A stretch of 64,000 bases of DNA from Leptolyngbya sp. PCC 7375 (GTDB lineage Bacteria > Cyanobacteriota > Cyanobacteriia > Phormidesmidales > Phormidesmidaceae): contig NZ_JH993797.1 of NCBI RefSeq assembly GCF_000316115.1, forward strand, positions 2,094,486 through 2,158,485, in the 5' to 3' direction. The notes under the pieces were generated by a model. That model had not been told where the DNA came from. It saw nothing but the letters and a program-made list of their open reading frames with translations, and made no database searches. The position numbers and the translations under genes were made by a program. Positions within the stretch are counted from its first letter, which is position 1; every line of letters starts with the position of its first letter. Shown here piece by piece: positions 44,545 through 53,206 of this stretch.

Positions 44545-47514
44545 TTATTGAGTGGCCACATGCTTTTCCAGCATTTTCTGGACTTGGTCAGCCACCAGCG
44601 GATCAGAGTCCTTTTCCATTAACTGCAGCAACCTGGGAAGGCTGCTGGGTGAAGCCATGTCTAAATAGCTTAAAGCGGCTTCTCGCACAAAGCTGACCGG
44701 GTGGCGGAGCGATGCCATCACATGGTCACCGCTTAGGGGCCAACGCTCGGTGCGGGCTACATGAAAGCAGCAGGCTAAGGCCCAATCCGATAGAAAATGC
44801 CTGAGTTCCATGAGTTGGCGTAGACGTTCCTGGGGTTCCAGGGGCTGGTACGTGACCAGTGGATGGAGGGCGGCTAGCGTCGTTTCATTATTAGCATTAG
44901 ATTGGTCAAATAGGGTGAGAATGGCGCGCTTTGCAGGAATGTTCAACGTGTTGTCTAAAATCTCCAGACCTCTGGCTCGACTGGCGGCTGAGCCATCCAG
45001 GTTGAGTTCTGCTGCTTGAATCACTGAAGATGGGTAAAGAAACCGCAGCAGTAACAATATGCGTTGCATGGCATCCGCCTTCATATCCTGCAAAGCCCGC
45101 CGCAGCCATTCGCAGGTTTCTCCAGATGCCTTTTCTTCGGAACAGTCCTCCAAACAGCTGTAGAGCTGACCAATAAACTGTAGTTCTTGATCTAACAGGG
45201 TTTCTACCCCTGGACGACCGAGCTGGTCAAGGGCACTATCAATATCCGTAGACCGGCGTAAGCCCTGCTCATCCAAGAGCTTTAACAAAATGCGTAAAAT
45301 CCAGCGACGGGGGCCTCCCCATGCCGTCATCAAATTAGATGACAATAGGTTGAGGGCCTGTAGGGTGCCGATGCGGCCAATGACATTCCAAGCCTGGTGG
45401 CGTAAGGTTTCACTCTTATAGGGATCGTTGGCCAGCTTGACTAGCATCGGGAGGGCGTCATTGCCCAGTTTGCTCAGGGCTTTCATCGCCGCTTCGCGGG
45501 TGGATTTATAACTGAGGGCCTTTAGCAGTGAGGGATAGTGTTCTTCTAGCCGTGTGGCTGAGATCGCTTCCAACATTGACCGTCGTACCCGTAAAGAATC
45601 GTCCTGTAACAGATTGTTCACATGCAGCCGTAATCCTTGCATATATTCGGCTTCCACCAATGCACGACAGCCCATCACCCGTTCGCGTTCTTCTTTGTGG
45701 GTCAACATTTGTCGCAAAATGTGGGTAGCTCGAGCCCGTTCTGCCGGACTTGTAGGACTACCCTCCTTGAGCATCATGGAGGCAGCAGTGCCTCGAACAA
45801 CTGGGTCAATATTGCGTTTGAGATAGGGTTTTAGCTTACTAACATCGGCATCTTCCTGAGTTAGCCAGACGTAGCGTAAAGACAGGGCTAAAATTGCCGG
45901 TTCCTGGGTTGGGAAAATAAGGGCATCCACATAATCGGTAAAGGTGGGGTCCGGATACACCAGCATGGTTTCCAGACTCTGCTGTTGCAGACTGGGGGAA
46001 AGCTCACTGAGCATGGGAGCCAACACTTCGCTGATGCTGCGAGGCTCAATCTGAGTGAGCAGCTCAATTAGGGAGCGCTTATCGGCTTCGGGGCCAGGTT
46101 TATCTAAGGCTTCGATAATCGCCTGTTTTAATACCCGCAAACTGGCGTCGGAAAAGCTTAAAAGACCGCGTTCAGCTGTGAGTACAAGGAGATTGAGATA
46201 TTGCGATCGCAACAAAAAAATGCTGCCTAACCACAGTAACGATAGACCGAGGGTGATGAACAAAAAGATGCTGCTCCCCTGCATCCAGCTAATGTGATTC
46301 GCCAGAGCCATCACCAGTAAAATCCCGATGCCCACTAGCCCAATGGCGATGGATTCTGCTACCCCGACCAATGATTGGATCTTGGCCCGTGGCTGAGCGG
46401 GAACCGGTTGAAACAGGACTGGGCGACTGCTAGCCACAATGGTGTAGCGTAGCCATTCATCAATAAACTTCAGCAATATCAGGCCGATAAACAGTCCGGT
46501 TGCGCCACCCACCGCCGGTAGACTTACCACTAAGCACAGACAGCTGAAGATAGCCATTAAGGCTGGCAATAAACCTGCTGTAATAAACAATCCCAACCGT
46601 TCAATTAAACGACTGGAGGTAAATAGCTGGGTAAGCAATTCCATGAGGCCCAATACCCCGGTGAAAATACCCAGGAATTTGGCCATGGCATCAATGCTGA
46701 ATTCTTGGGCTTCCAACTGTAGAAAATACTGATATTCCACCAAATACAGAAGCATCTGGGCAATCACAAAAAAGCTCAGTAAAAGCAGCACATAGCGGCG
46801 AATGAGCTTACGCAACCGTCTGGCTGAAAAATTGGCATTGGACAGTTCCACTGTCCGGCGTTTGGAGTCTGGGAAGGCATGTTCATAGGTTTTGCTGATG
46901 TAGAACAGCACGCCTGTTGCCACCAGCATGATGCCAAGTACCAGATAGACAACATTGTTGACATCTAAAACCGTCAGGAGGGCAAACAGGGTAAACCCGC
47001 TGAGGATGTCGGCCACCAAATTGCCACTGCTGATCAGGGGGAAGGTGCGTTTAATCTCGCGGATATTAAACAGCTGATTGGCTAATACGGATAAATTCAG
47101 CTCGTTCAGGTTAGTGATGGCCTCCATCCACAGACGCAGGGCAAAAATGGTGGGGGCGGCCCAAACCTCAACGCCTAACCCAATGCGAAATAGGCCAATG
47201 GGTAAGGTCATCAATAGGGCAATCAACACAATCACCTGCCGCAGGGGTAGCAGACGCTGTAGCCAAGAATAGACGCTGCCTAAACTCACCCCTACCAATG
47301 CCGTAAACAAATAGATCAGCGGTAGTGTTTTGGCTCCATACTTGTCTAGAAATAACGCTGCCGAACTGACCTCCAGCCACATAATCCCCATGGACATGAA
47401 GGTATAGAAGGTAAACAGCAGCAGGGTGCGATGGCCTTCTTCAGGGCGCAGGTTCAGGGCCGTAAAAATTTTCTGGAGCCACTGGGGCTGGGAGTATGAA
47501 AAATCTGACTGCAT
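44545..47514 (-). CDS. Nucleotide-translocase-like (NTT/MFS) membrane protein fused to HEAT repeats
   Basis: This is a 989-residue protein from the ATG at 47514 (a TTG two codons upstream is possible). Residues 20-440 are a 12-helix translocase of the ADP/ATP (NTT/TLC-like) major-facilitator group: TFYTFMSMGIMWLEVSSAALFLDKYG, LWMEAITNLNELNLSVLANQLFNIREIKRTFPLISSGNL, and LKFIDEWLRYTIVASSRPVLFQP, with the conserved basic residues. Residues 460-985 are HEAT repeats (TREAAMKALSKLGNDALPMLVKLA, FVREAALSYLDMASPSSLP). The fusion is widespread in cyanobacteria and of unknown transport substrate. The HEAT part would form a large cytoplasmic scaffold, and the cNMP gene follows. Confidence 0.83.
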   Translation of the reverse strand: MQSDFSYSQPQWLQKIFTALNLRPEEGHRTLLLFTFYTFMSMGIMWLEVSSAALFLDKYGAKTLPLIYLFTALVGVSLGSVYSWLQRLLPLRQVIVLIALLMTLPIGLFRIGLGVEVWAAPTIFALRLWMEAITNLNELNLSVLANQLFNIREIKRTFPLISSGNLVADILSGFTLFALLTVLDVNNVVYLVLGIMLVATGVLFYISKTYEHAFPDSKRRTVELSNANFSARRLRKLIRRYVLLLLSFFVIAQMLLYLVEYQYFLQLEAQEFSIDAMAKFLGIFTGVLGLMELLTQLFTSSRLIERLGLFITAGLLPALMAIFSCLCLVVSLPAVGGATGLFIGLILLKFIDEWLRYTIVASSRPVLFQPVPAQPRAKIQSLVGVAESIAIGLVGIGILLVMALANHISWMQGSSIFLFITLGLSLLWLGSIFLLRSQYLNLLVLTAERGLLSFSDASLRVLKQAIIEALDKPGPEADKRSLIELLTQIEPRSISEVLAPMLSELSPSLQQQSLETMLVYPDPTFTDYVDALIFPTQEPAILALSLRYVWLTQEDADVSKLKPYLKRNIDPVVRGTAASMMLKEGSPTSPAERARATHILRQMLTHKEERERVMGCRALVEAEYMQGLRLHVNNLLQDDSLRVRRSMLEAISATRLEEHYPSLLKALSYKSTREAAMKALSKLGNDALPMLVKLANDPYKSETLRHQAWNVIGRIGTLQALNLLSSNLMTAWGGPRRWILRILLKLLDEQGLRRSTDIDSALDQLGRPGVETLLDQELQFIGQLYSCLEDCSEEKASGETCEWLRRALQDMKADAMQRILLLLRFLYPSSVIQAAELNLDGSAASRARGLEILDNTLNIPAKRAILTLFDQSNANNETTLAALHPLVTYQPLEPQERLRQLMELRHFLSDWALACCFHVARTERWPLSGDHVMASLRHPVSFVREAALSYLDMASPSSLPRLLQLMEKDSDPLVADQVQKMLEKHVATQ

Positions 47515-47661
47515 GGTCAAATAGGACGGCTAAACAGAGCCGATGGTGCTCATGCCAAAGACGCTACCGGATCATCTGGCAATCATCAATAGCCAATTGA
47601 CGTGATCGATTGAACTATATTGCCCATACAGTCGAAATAAGGGGAATCTTTAAATGTCGAT

Positions 47662-48882
47662 CTAGCTGTTGTAATAATCCTGACCGTTACGACCATTGGG
47701 GACATGGGCAGGCAGTTTTGGCTGTTGATCATCAATGGGGGTTAACCAGCGGGGCAAGGTTTGCAGGTGCCCTGGAGAGCCTGGGTGGGTCATGGCCTGG
47801 GCTTCAATGGTGCACACATCTTCGTAACTCAGGGCAAGCTCACTCTGAAGATGCTGTAGCCACTTTTTTAGCGGTTTGCCCAAGGGGTTTTCCAGTTCTA
47901 AAGCAGCTAGCATGGCCTGCCGATAGCGATCGCAACTGTCCTTATGGTGGGCGTAGGGAGCCATCACATTGGCTTCAATTTCTTGGCTCTGGTAAATGCT
48001 AATGCCCAGCTGATGGCGTAGAAATTCTAAAATGTTGCGGCTGGCGGGTGAAATATGGCCCTGATGGCGGTGGGCATATTCCTCAAGGCTACGGCGATAT
48101 TCCCGTTCAGGAGAATAGGGAGGAACGGCTAGCAGTGGGGTGTCGGCTGTTTCGTTGTGGGTGTAGAGAGCAATGGGAAAGATGTCCGTATGGCTCTCAC
48201 TGAGTACCCGCGCCAGGTAAGTTTGTAAGTCATCGATGGAGATGCCACCATCGGCATCCGTATCGGCTAACCCTGTGGTAATCCCCTCAATCAAATAGTG
48301 AGTGTAGAGAGATAGACCTAAATCGACGGTGGGCCAAGGGTTAGCGGAGCTAGCTAAGGCTGTGAGCAGGGCACAGTTGCAGTCTGCCAAATGGGGCATT
48401 GGTAAGTGACCTTTGGGAGACATTCCCCCTTGTAGCATTGTTGGATTATCAATGTTGCTTTGGGGTAAAGAACTCCAAAGACAATCTAGTATCATGACTC
48501 GATTAAGCCCCTCCTGTAGTGACGGTAAGGCCTGGCGAATATAGTCACTGGAGATGGCTGTGGTAGCAACGGCATGGGGGTCAGTGTCGCTGGCGGGCAG
48601 ATAAATAGCCCCCGTGCGGGGATCAAGCACACCATAGCCAGTGTAGTAAATCAGACAGAGATCATCGTGACGGCAGCGATAGGTCATCAGCGCAATGGCG
48701 TGGCGCATCTGTCGCAGATTGGGGTTGATTAGGGTGATGATCTGATCATCTCGCAGCCCCTCCAAATCAACTAATAGCGCTTTCCTGAGGGCAGTGACGT
48801 TTGCGATCGCAGGAGACTCTTCCATAGTGTCTATAGCCAATTCATCCGTGCTTACCGCGATCAGCAATATGTGTTTGCCCAT
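47662..48882 (-). CDS. Caspase-fold (orthocaspase/peptidase C14) protein lacking the catalytic dyad
   Basis: With the ATG at 48882 (a TTG lies three codons upstream) the protein has 406 residues. Residues 1-230 form a p20-like caspase domain: KHILLIAVSTDEL, then LCLIYYTGYGVLD and RVMILDCLWSS. At the histidine position (normally SGHG) there is Y83. At the catalytic cysteine position (normally DCCxSG) there is L135, after C134. The dyad is therefore gone. An EF-hand-like loop, DTDADGGISIDD, with D207, D209, D211 and D218, follows. The C-terminal 180 residues are helical, with no known motif. It is 147 bp upstream of the translocase/HEAT gene on the same strand, but co-transcription is unproven. 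Confidence 0.82.
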   Translation of the reverse strand: MGKHILLIAVSTDELAIDTMEESPAIANVTALRKALLVDLEGLRDDQIITLINPNLRQMRHAIALMTYRCRHDDLCLIYYTGYGVLDPRTGAIYLPASDTDPHAVATTAISSDYIRQALPSLQEGLNRVMILDCLWSSLPQSNIDNPTMLQGGMSPKGHLPMPHLADCNCALLTALASSANPWPTVDLGLSLYTHYLIEGITTGLADTDADGGISIDDLQTYLARVLSESHTDIFPIALYTHNETADTPLLAVPPYSPEREYRRSLEEYAHRHQGHISPASRNILEFLRHQLGISIYQSQEIEANVMAPYAHHKDSCDRYRQAMLAALELENPLGKPLKKWLQHLQSELALSYEDVCTIEAQAMTHPGSPGHLQTLPRWLTPIDDQQPKLPAHVPNGRNGQDYYNS

Positions 48883-49030
48883 ATCTCCCAATCTCCCTAA
48901 AGGGGTGAATAAACAGCGTTTTAGGTCTGTTAGTAATGCTGTTATTTGAAATGTTTCTGTTTAATTGCCCGTTTTGCCCATATGTATAAAAATTTTCGAG
49001 GGACATTCTCACTTTCCGGGATGCTTCACC

Positions 49031-49064
49031 TTAAGAAACTAGGTTTCTTAAATTGGTTTCTTAA
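49031..49064 (+). promoter_or_regulatory. Operator-like inverted repeat with a third half-site
   Basis: TTAAGAAAC, three bases, GTTTCTTAA is a perfect 9-bp inverted repeat (49031-49051). GTTTCTTAA occurs once more at 49056-49064. It lies about 140 bp upstream of ilvN and could bind a dimeric regulator. Confidence 0.5.
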
Positions 49065-49129
49065 AGTTGATGTGTTCGAAGGTAGGGTTCTGGAATAAAA
49101 TAATGGGCCACCCCCATTGCTGGGGGCTA

Positions 49130-49183
49130 CCCCATGATTGGGGCCATCCCCATGATTGGGGCCATCCCCATGATTGGATCCAT
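49130..49183 (+). repeat. Three tandem 18-bp units ahead of ilvN
   Basis: CCCCATGATTGGGGCCAT occurs twice exactly and a third time with two changes. A degenerate unit precedes it at about 49112. Each unit is itself a small hairpin (CCCCA...TGGGG). The unit length keeps the ilvN frame open, giving possible in-frame ATGs at 49134, 49152 and 49170. Confidence 0.9.
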
Positions 49184-49202
49184 CTCCATCACTGTTCCTC
49201 CC

Positions 49203-49733
49203 ATGAAACACACCCTTTCTGTTTTGGTCGAAGATGAAGCAGGCGTTCTGAGTCGCATTGCTGGATTGTTTGCCCGCCGTGGTTTCAACATCGAGAGTCT
49301 GGCTGTCGGACCGGCTGAACAGGCGGGCATCTCTCGCATCACCATGGTGGTGCCGGGAGATGACGGTGTCATTGAGCAATTGACCAAGCAGCTCTACAAG
49401 CTCATCAATGTGCTCAAGGTGAACGATATTACTGAGAAGCCCTGTGTTGAACGCGAGCTGATGTTGCTAAAGGTCAATGCAACTAGCAGCACACGGGCCG
49501 AGATTATCAATTTTGCCCAAATTTTCCGGGCTCGTGTGGTGGACGTTTCAGACGAGTCGCTGACCATTGAAGTGGTTGGCGATCCAGGCAAAATGGTGGC
49601 TATTGTTCAGGTATTAGACCGCTTCGGTGTGCGTGAGATTGCCCGCACTGGCAAAATTGCCCTCACCCGTGAGTCTGGAGTCAATACGGAATACCTGAAA
49701 GCCAAAGCACCCATGAGTGCTGTAATCGGTTAG
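49203..49733 (+). CDS. ilvN: Acetolactate synthase small (regulatory) subunit
   Basis: This is the valine-sensing subunit of acetohydroxyacid synthase, first step of branched-chain amino acid synthesis. With the start at the conserved MKHTLSVLVEDEAGVLSRI (ATG at 49203) it has 176 residues, as in other bacteria. The ACT domain covers residues 3-76, with GLFARRGFNIESLAVGP and GISRITMVVPGD, and the C-terminal ALS_ss domain contains VVDVSDESLTIEVVGDPGK. The frame continues upstream through the 18-bp repeats without a stop, so longer products with MIGAIP repeats are possible but unlikely. The large subunit gene is not in the window. Confidence 0.95.
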   Translation: MKHTLSVLVEDEAGVLSRIAGLFARRGFNIESLAVGPAEQAGISRITMVVPGDDGVIEQLTKQLYKLINVLKVNDITEKPCVERELMLLKVNATSSTRAEIINFAQIFRARVVDVSDESLTIEVVGDPGKMVAIVQVLDRFGVREIARTGKIALTRESGVNTEYLKAKAPMSAVIG

Positions 49734-49745
49734 ATGGTGCACACC

Positions 49746-49770
49746 GTAGGGGCGCATAGACATGCGCCCT
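49746..49770. repeat. Degenerate GTAGGGGCG-type hairpin
   Basis: GTAGGGGCGCAT and ATGCGCCC form a short stem with an AGAC loop. It is related to the arms of the palindromes at 8653 and 22001 and sits in the gap between convergent ilvN and the LpxB-related gene. Confidence 0.6.
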
Positions 49771-49808
49771 TGCCCATACGCCCATACCCTGCGCCCTTGC
49801 CCCTTGAT

Positions 49809-51014
49809 TTAGGCAGCCAATAGCAGTTTTTTGAGCAAAATTTCAGCAATACGCTTGCCCGCTCCGGGAGGACCCATGCGGTGTAAGCCATTTTTATAAA
49901 TGATAGCCTGGCGTTCTGGGTCATTCAATATGGCGGTGAGCATTTGGTTGACCTGGCTTGGATGCTCCACCAGGGTGACCGATGGGCCAAGGTGGCGAGC
50001 TTGGGATTGGGCAAAACTTAGGGTGAATTGAGGGCCATTGCCCGGCAGGGTGAGCACGGGTTTACCTAAGCCAACAAACTGTTCGGTGGCCGTACCGGCG
50101 GTTGCGATCGCAACGTTAGCCTGATAGGCGTAGTCCACAAATAACCCCTGATCAATCTGTAGCCGATGCTGACCTCGTTGATGCTCTTGTCCTGTGAACT
50201 GCCAACCATAATTAGTTAGCGTTTCCGTCAGCATTTCCATATCTAAGCTGGGCGCAGCGGCGGTCAAAAAAGTGGTTGGCTCATTTCTATGGCGAGTCAG
50301 GTCATCCACCCCCTGGAGTAACCGCTGCCAATTTTCATAGGCTTCAGGTGCACGGGAACCCGGCAATAACAGAACAGTTAGACCTTGTTTGTGGGCCTGT
50401 TGACTGGTAGGAATGGCAAACCCATCCATCATCGGATTGCCTGCATCATAGGCTTCTACGGCCCAGCGATGTAATCGTTGAGTGGTAATACCATCGCGGG
50501 GGAATACACAGGCGCTACGTTTCATTAGCCAGCGCTCCCAAGGCATGTAAACGCAGGTTCGTTGAAAGTCCAGGACGTCAAGCAACGTTGATTTTACTAG
50601 GCATGTGCCCTGCTCGTCCCGCACGTGATATTCAGACTTAGCAGTGCCAACGAATCCATATGCATGGCGGCTTAGCCAACCAAATAGTAGCGGCACGATA
50701 TCCCCCACCGCCAGCACCACATCATCTGGATTTAACCACTTTCCCATAGCCCGTAGCTGCGCAATCGTCAGCTGAAGCAACCCCCCCTGCAAATCCCGAG
50801 CCAGCTGCTGACTGTCCATATAGATAAAGCCACCGGAGGGCATTTTCTTAGTGGGACCAATAATTTCAATGCCTAATTTCTGATATTGCCGACCCTCACC
50901 CACAATGGGTAAGGCCGCCATCTTTAGATGAGGGGCTAGCCCTTGCAGAGCCTGCAAAATTCTGATGGCGATCAGATCCTCCCCGTGCCCATTACTGATA
51001 CAAAGTAGCCTCAT
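49809..51014 (-). CDS. Lipid-A-disaccharide-synthase-related glycosyltransferase-fold protein
   Basis: The family (TIGR03492-like) is restricted mainly to cyanobacteria and plastids. The start ATG at 51014 gives MRLLCISNGHGEDLIAIRIL; a TTG four codons earlier is less likely. The GT-B fold is indicated by the N-terminal SNGHGED loop and the C-terminal nucleotide-sugar region GTATEQFVGLGKPVLTLPGNGPQFT. The 401 residues are soluble with membrane-association potential. It is not the lipid A enzyme itself, and its substrate is unknown. It converges on ilvN. Confidence 0.86.
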   Translation of the reverse strand: MRLLCISNGHGEDLIAIRILQALQGLAPHLKMAALPIVGEGRQYQKLGIEIIGPTKKMPSGGFIYMDSQQLARDLQGGLLQLTIAQLRAMGKWLNPDDVVLAVGDIVPLLFGWLSRHAYGFVGTAKSEYHVRDEQGTCLVKSTLLDVLDFQRTCVYMPWERWLMKRSACVFPRDGITTQRLHRWAVEAYDAGNPMMDGFAIPTSQQAHKQGLTVLLLPGSRAPEAYENWQRLLQGVDDLTRHRNEPTTFLTAAAPSLDMEMLTETLTNYGWQFTGQEHQRGQHRLQIDQGLFVDYAYQANVAIATAGTATEQFVGLGKPVLTLPGNGPQFTLSFAQSQARHLGPSVTLVEHPSQVNQMLTAILNDPERQAIIYKNGLHRMGPPGAGKRIAEILLKKLLLAA

Positions 51015-51136
51015 TACAGCGACCAACCCTGAGTTAAGTCGGCTTGTCTGTGAGAAAACTTGTCAAAATTAAACATCAACCCTGGCATGTAATAGTGATA
51101 ATGGAAACGAGAATGTTAAAATAATATTAAAATTGC

Positions 51137-51346
51137 ATGTCTCCTTTTCTGCTTCGTCAACTTTGGTCTGTGATTGATGCCGCCCACAGCCACTATATTC
51201 TCAGCCTAGACGATCAGGGGCTGACCAACTGGGTGATAGAGCAGCTATGTTATCAGTCTCCTTTAGATACAGTTGAATTGAGCCAGGTCAACCACTACAT
51301 TCGCTCTAAGCTTCCCTTAATTCGAGATATTGCTCAGAATGAGTAA
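51137..51346 (+). CDS. Small conserved-looking protein, function unknown
   Basis: This 69-residue soluble protein starts with the ATG at 51137 (SPFLLRQLWSVIDAAHSHYIL...). It is mainly helical, with no signal peptide, and I do not recognise any domain. It is divergent from the LpxB-related gene with a 122-bp gap. The sequence resembles small cyanobacterial proteins I have seen, but I cannot name a family. Confidence 0.6.
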   Translation: MSPFLLRQLWSVIDAAHSHYILSLDDQGLTNWVIEQLCYQSPLDTVELSQVNHYIRSKLPLIRDIAQNE

Positions 51347-51750
51347 ACTGTCAGTCATTTTTGCCTGGTAGGAGTTAGAGATTCTCATAGTAATAGACTT
51401 CATTCTCTAGCACCATTTCTATCGTTGCGATAGACAACCTAAATAACAGTAGTTAAGTAAGTCTTAAGTTTTACTCAATTTCAAAAATAGTGATCTGCAA
51501 TACAAAGTGCCGCTATCTCTGTGAAATCAATCCTTATTGCCCTCATATTCTTGCCATAACTGCCGCGTATTATACGTATTAATTCCTGGTAGGCGATAAC
51601 ATAACGTCTTAGAATGCATAAAAATCCAGCCTAGATACATTACATAAGTCGTGGATCGTGGTTCTGAAAACTGCATTGGTTCTCGATTTACAGGCTGTGT
51701 TTTTCCACTAAGCTGACTTGATTTATTCCAATGGAGTGTGTGAGGTAACT
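51347..51750. other. Non-coding region upstream of the amino acid binding-protein gene
   Basis: This is 404 bp without a credible ORF. I searched it for GTA-N8-TAC (NtcA) and found none. A short self-complementary stretch, GTATTATACGTAT, is near 51570. The promoter of the binding-protein gene must lie here. Confidence 0.5.
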
Positions 51751-52845
51751 ATGGCAAAAAGGGGTTCTTCATTAGCAGCATTACTTGCTGTTGTCCTACC
51801 GCTAGCTGCATGCGGTGGTGCTCAAGATGCTGTTGATACAGCTACTGATGCGGCTGGTGATGCTGTCGATACAGTTTCAAGTGCCGTTAGCGGTGGTAGC
51901 CGTCTAGAAACTGTTCTTAGTCGCGGCACCCTAAACTGCGGTGTTGATGGTGGTATTCCTGGATTCAGCTTTGTTGACGAGAGCGGTACTTACTCCGGTT
52001 TGGATGTGGATGTCTGTAAGGCTGTTGCAGCTGCCTTGTTTGATGATCCTGAAGCCATTGAGTATCGCCGTCTAGATTCCACCGAGCGCTTTGAGGCGCT
52101 TAAGGGGGGTGAGGTAGACATGCTCTCCCGTAACACCACCTGGACCATCAGTCGCGACACATCTGTAGGTATGGAGTTTGCTCCTACTACATTCTTTGAT
52201 GGTCAGGGCATGCTGGTACGTGTTGATAGTGGTGTTGAAACCCTTGAAGATATGGAAGGCCTATCCATCTGTGTTGAAACCGGTACCACTACTGAGCTCA
52301 ACCTGACTGACCAGTTCCGCCAGCGTGGTGTTAGCTTTGAGCCCGTGGTCTTCCAAGATGCTGATGCTGGTTATGCTGCCTACGATGAAGGTCGTTGCGA
52401 AGGCTTTACCTCTGATAAGTCTCAGCTAATCGCTCGTCGCAGTACCCTCAGCGAGCCCGATGCTCATGTTCTGTTAGATGTCACCATGTCTAAGGAGCCT
52501 TTGGGACCGGTAACCATTAACAACGATTCTGCTTGGTTTGATACTGTCAAGTGGGTTACTTACGGTTTGATTCAGGCTGAAGAGTTTGGTCTGACCTCTG
52601 AGAATGTTGAAGAAGCTGTTAGCAGCGAAGATCCCAACATTCTACGTTTCGTAGGTGCTGAAGGTACTTTGGGTGCTGATATGGGTCTGCCCAATGACTT
52701 TATGCTACGCGCTATTAAGCACGTTGGTAACTATGGCGAAATCTTTGAGCGCAACTTGGGTAAAGAGTCCCAGTTTGAACTCGATCGTGGTCAGAATGCG
52801 CTTTGGACCGATGGTGGTTTGATGTATGCACCTCCTTTCCGCTAA
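51751..52845 (+). CDS. Amino acid ABC transporter substrate-binding lipoprotein (AapJ/NatF type)
   Basis: The protein has 364 residues from the ATG at 51751; the in-frame leader upstream has no signal sequence. The lipobox LAAC places the acylated cysteine at residue 21, followed by an Ala/Asp/Val-rich linker. The rest is a family 3 solute-binding protein: RGTLNCGVDGGIPGFSFVDESG, GLDVDVCKAVAAALF, VDMLSRNTTWTISRD, and GFTSDKSQL. These match the general L-amino acid (AapJ/BztA) group and the cyanobacterial N-II transporter. It is followed by two hairpins, so it can be expressed above the permeases. Confidence 0.93.
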   Translation: MAKRGSSLAALLAVVLPLAACGGAQDAVDTATDAAGDAVDTVSSAVSGGSRLETVLSRGTLNCGVDGGIPGFSFVDESGTYSGLDVDVCKAVAAALFDDPEAIEYRRLDSTERFEALKGGEVDMLSRNTTWTISRDTSVGMEFAPTTFFDGQGMLVRVDSGVETLEDMEGLSICVETGTTTELNLTDQFRQRGVSFEPVVFQDADAGYAAYDEGRCEGFTSDKSQLIARRSTLSEPDAHVLLDVTMSKEPLGPVTINNDSAWFDTVKWVTYGLIQAEEFGLTSENVEEAVSSEDPNILRFVGAEGTLGADMGLPNDFMLRAIKHVGNYGEIFERNLGKESQFELDRGQNALWTDGGLMYAPPFR

Positions 52846-52855
52846 ATAACTGAAG

Positions 52856-52928
52856 CTATCTAATGGTGTTTTTTTACAGCCAGCATTAGATAGTTTTTAG
52901 GGGCCTAATAGGCCCCTATTTTTTTATT
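52856..52928 (+). terminator. Two successive hairpins after the binding-protein gene
   Basis: Hairpin 1 has arms CTATCTAATG/CATTAGATAG (52856-52893). Hairpin 2 has arms AGGGGCCT/AGGCCCCT (52899-52917) and is followed by a run of T. Together they should stop or attenuate transcription between the binding protein and the permeases. Confidence 0.88.
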
Positions 52929-52952
52929 TCAAATGATGAAGTTAGTTGCACG

Positions 52953-52994
52953 GTAGCCCATCGTACTGCGGCACCTAAGGAATTACATTACGTT
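52953..52994 (+). promoter_or_regulatory. Putative NtcA-activated promoter for the permease/ATPase genes
   Basis: GTA-GCCCATCG-TAC (52953-52966) fits the NtcA consensus GTA-N8-TAC exactly. It is followed 22 bp later by TACGTT (52989-52994), which fits the TAN3T -10 box. This is the spacing of NtcA-activated promoters. The permease start codon is 212 bp further on, leaving a leader of about 205 bases. Confidence 0.6.
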
Positions 52995-53206
52995 TACTAA
53001 CAGTTTTTGTGGCCTGGGCAAAAAAGCTAGAATCTCCTATCATCGCCCCCCTATGATGATTGAACTTAAGTGTTGATGATAAGAGCTTTGTTCGTACATA
53101 CATATGTCTTTCCCAGAGCACAGCTGAGAATCATCGCACATTAAATTCTCAAATGTGCGATGTAGTTTAAATTTGCTTTTACTAAGCCTTTAGTTGTTCC
53201 TATGTT

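Larger units (their letters stand above)
48883..49202. other. Intergenic region with inverted repeat and tandem 18-bp repeats upstream of ilvN
   Basis: The region is about 320 bp between divergent genes. It holds the inverted repeat and extra half-site at 49031-49064 and the tandem units at 49112-49183. No further gene is seen. Confidence 0.6.

Noticed and set aside
47610..48002. 130-codon plus-strand frame
   Set aside because: It is antisense to the end of the caspase-fold gene, which has clear domain homology.
49134..49202. Longer ilvN start adding repeated MIGAIP units
   Set aside because: The conserved family N-terminus begins at 49203, and the added residues are encoded entirely by tandem repeats.
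51347..51750. NtcA site before the binding-protein gene
   Set aside because: Every GTA triplet in the region was checked, and none has TAC after eight bases.
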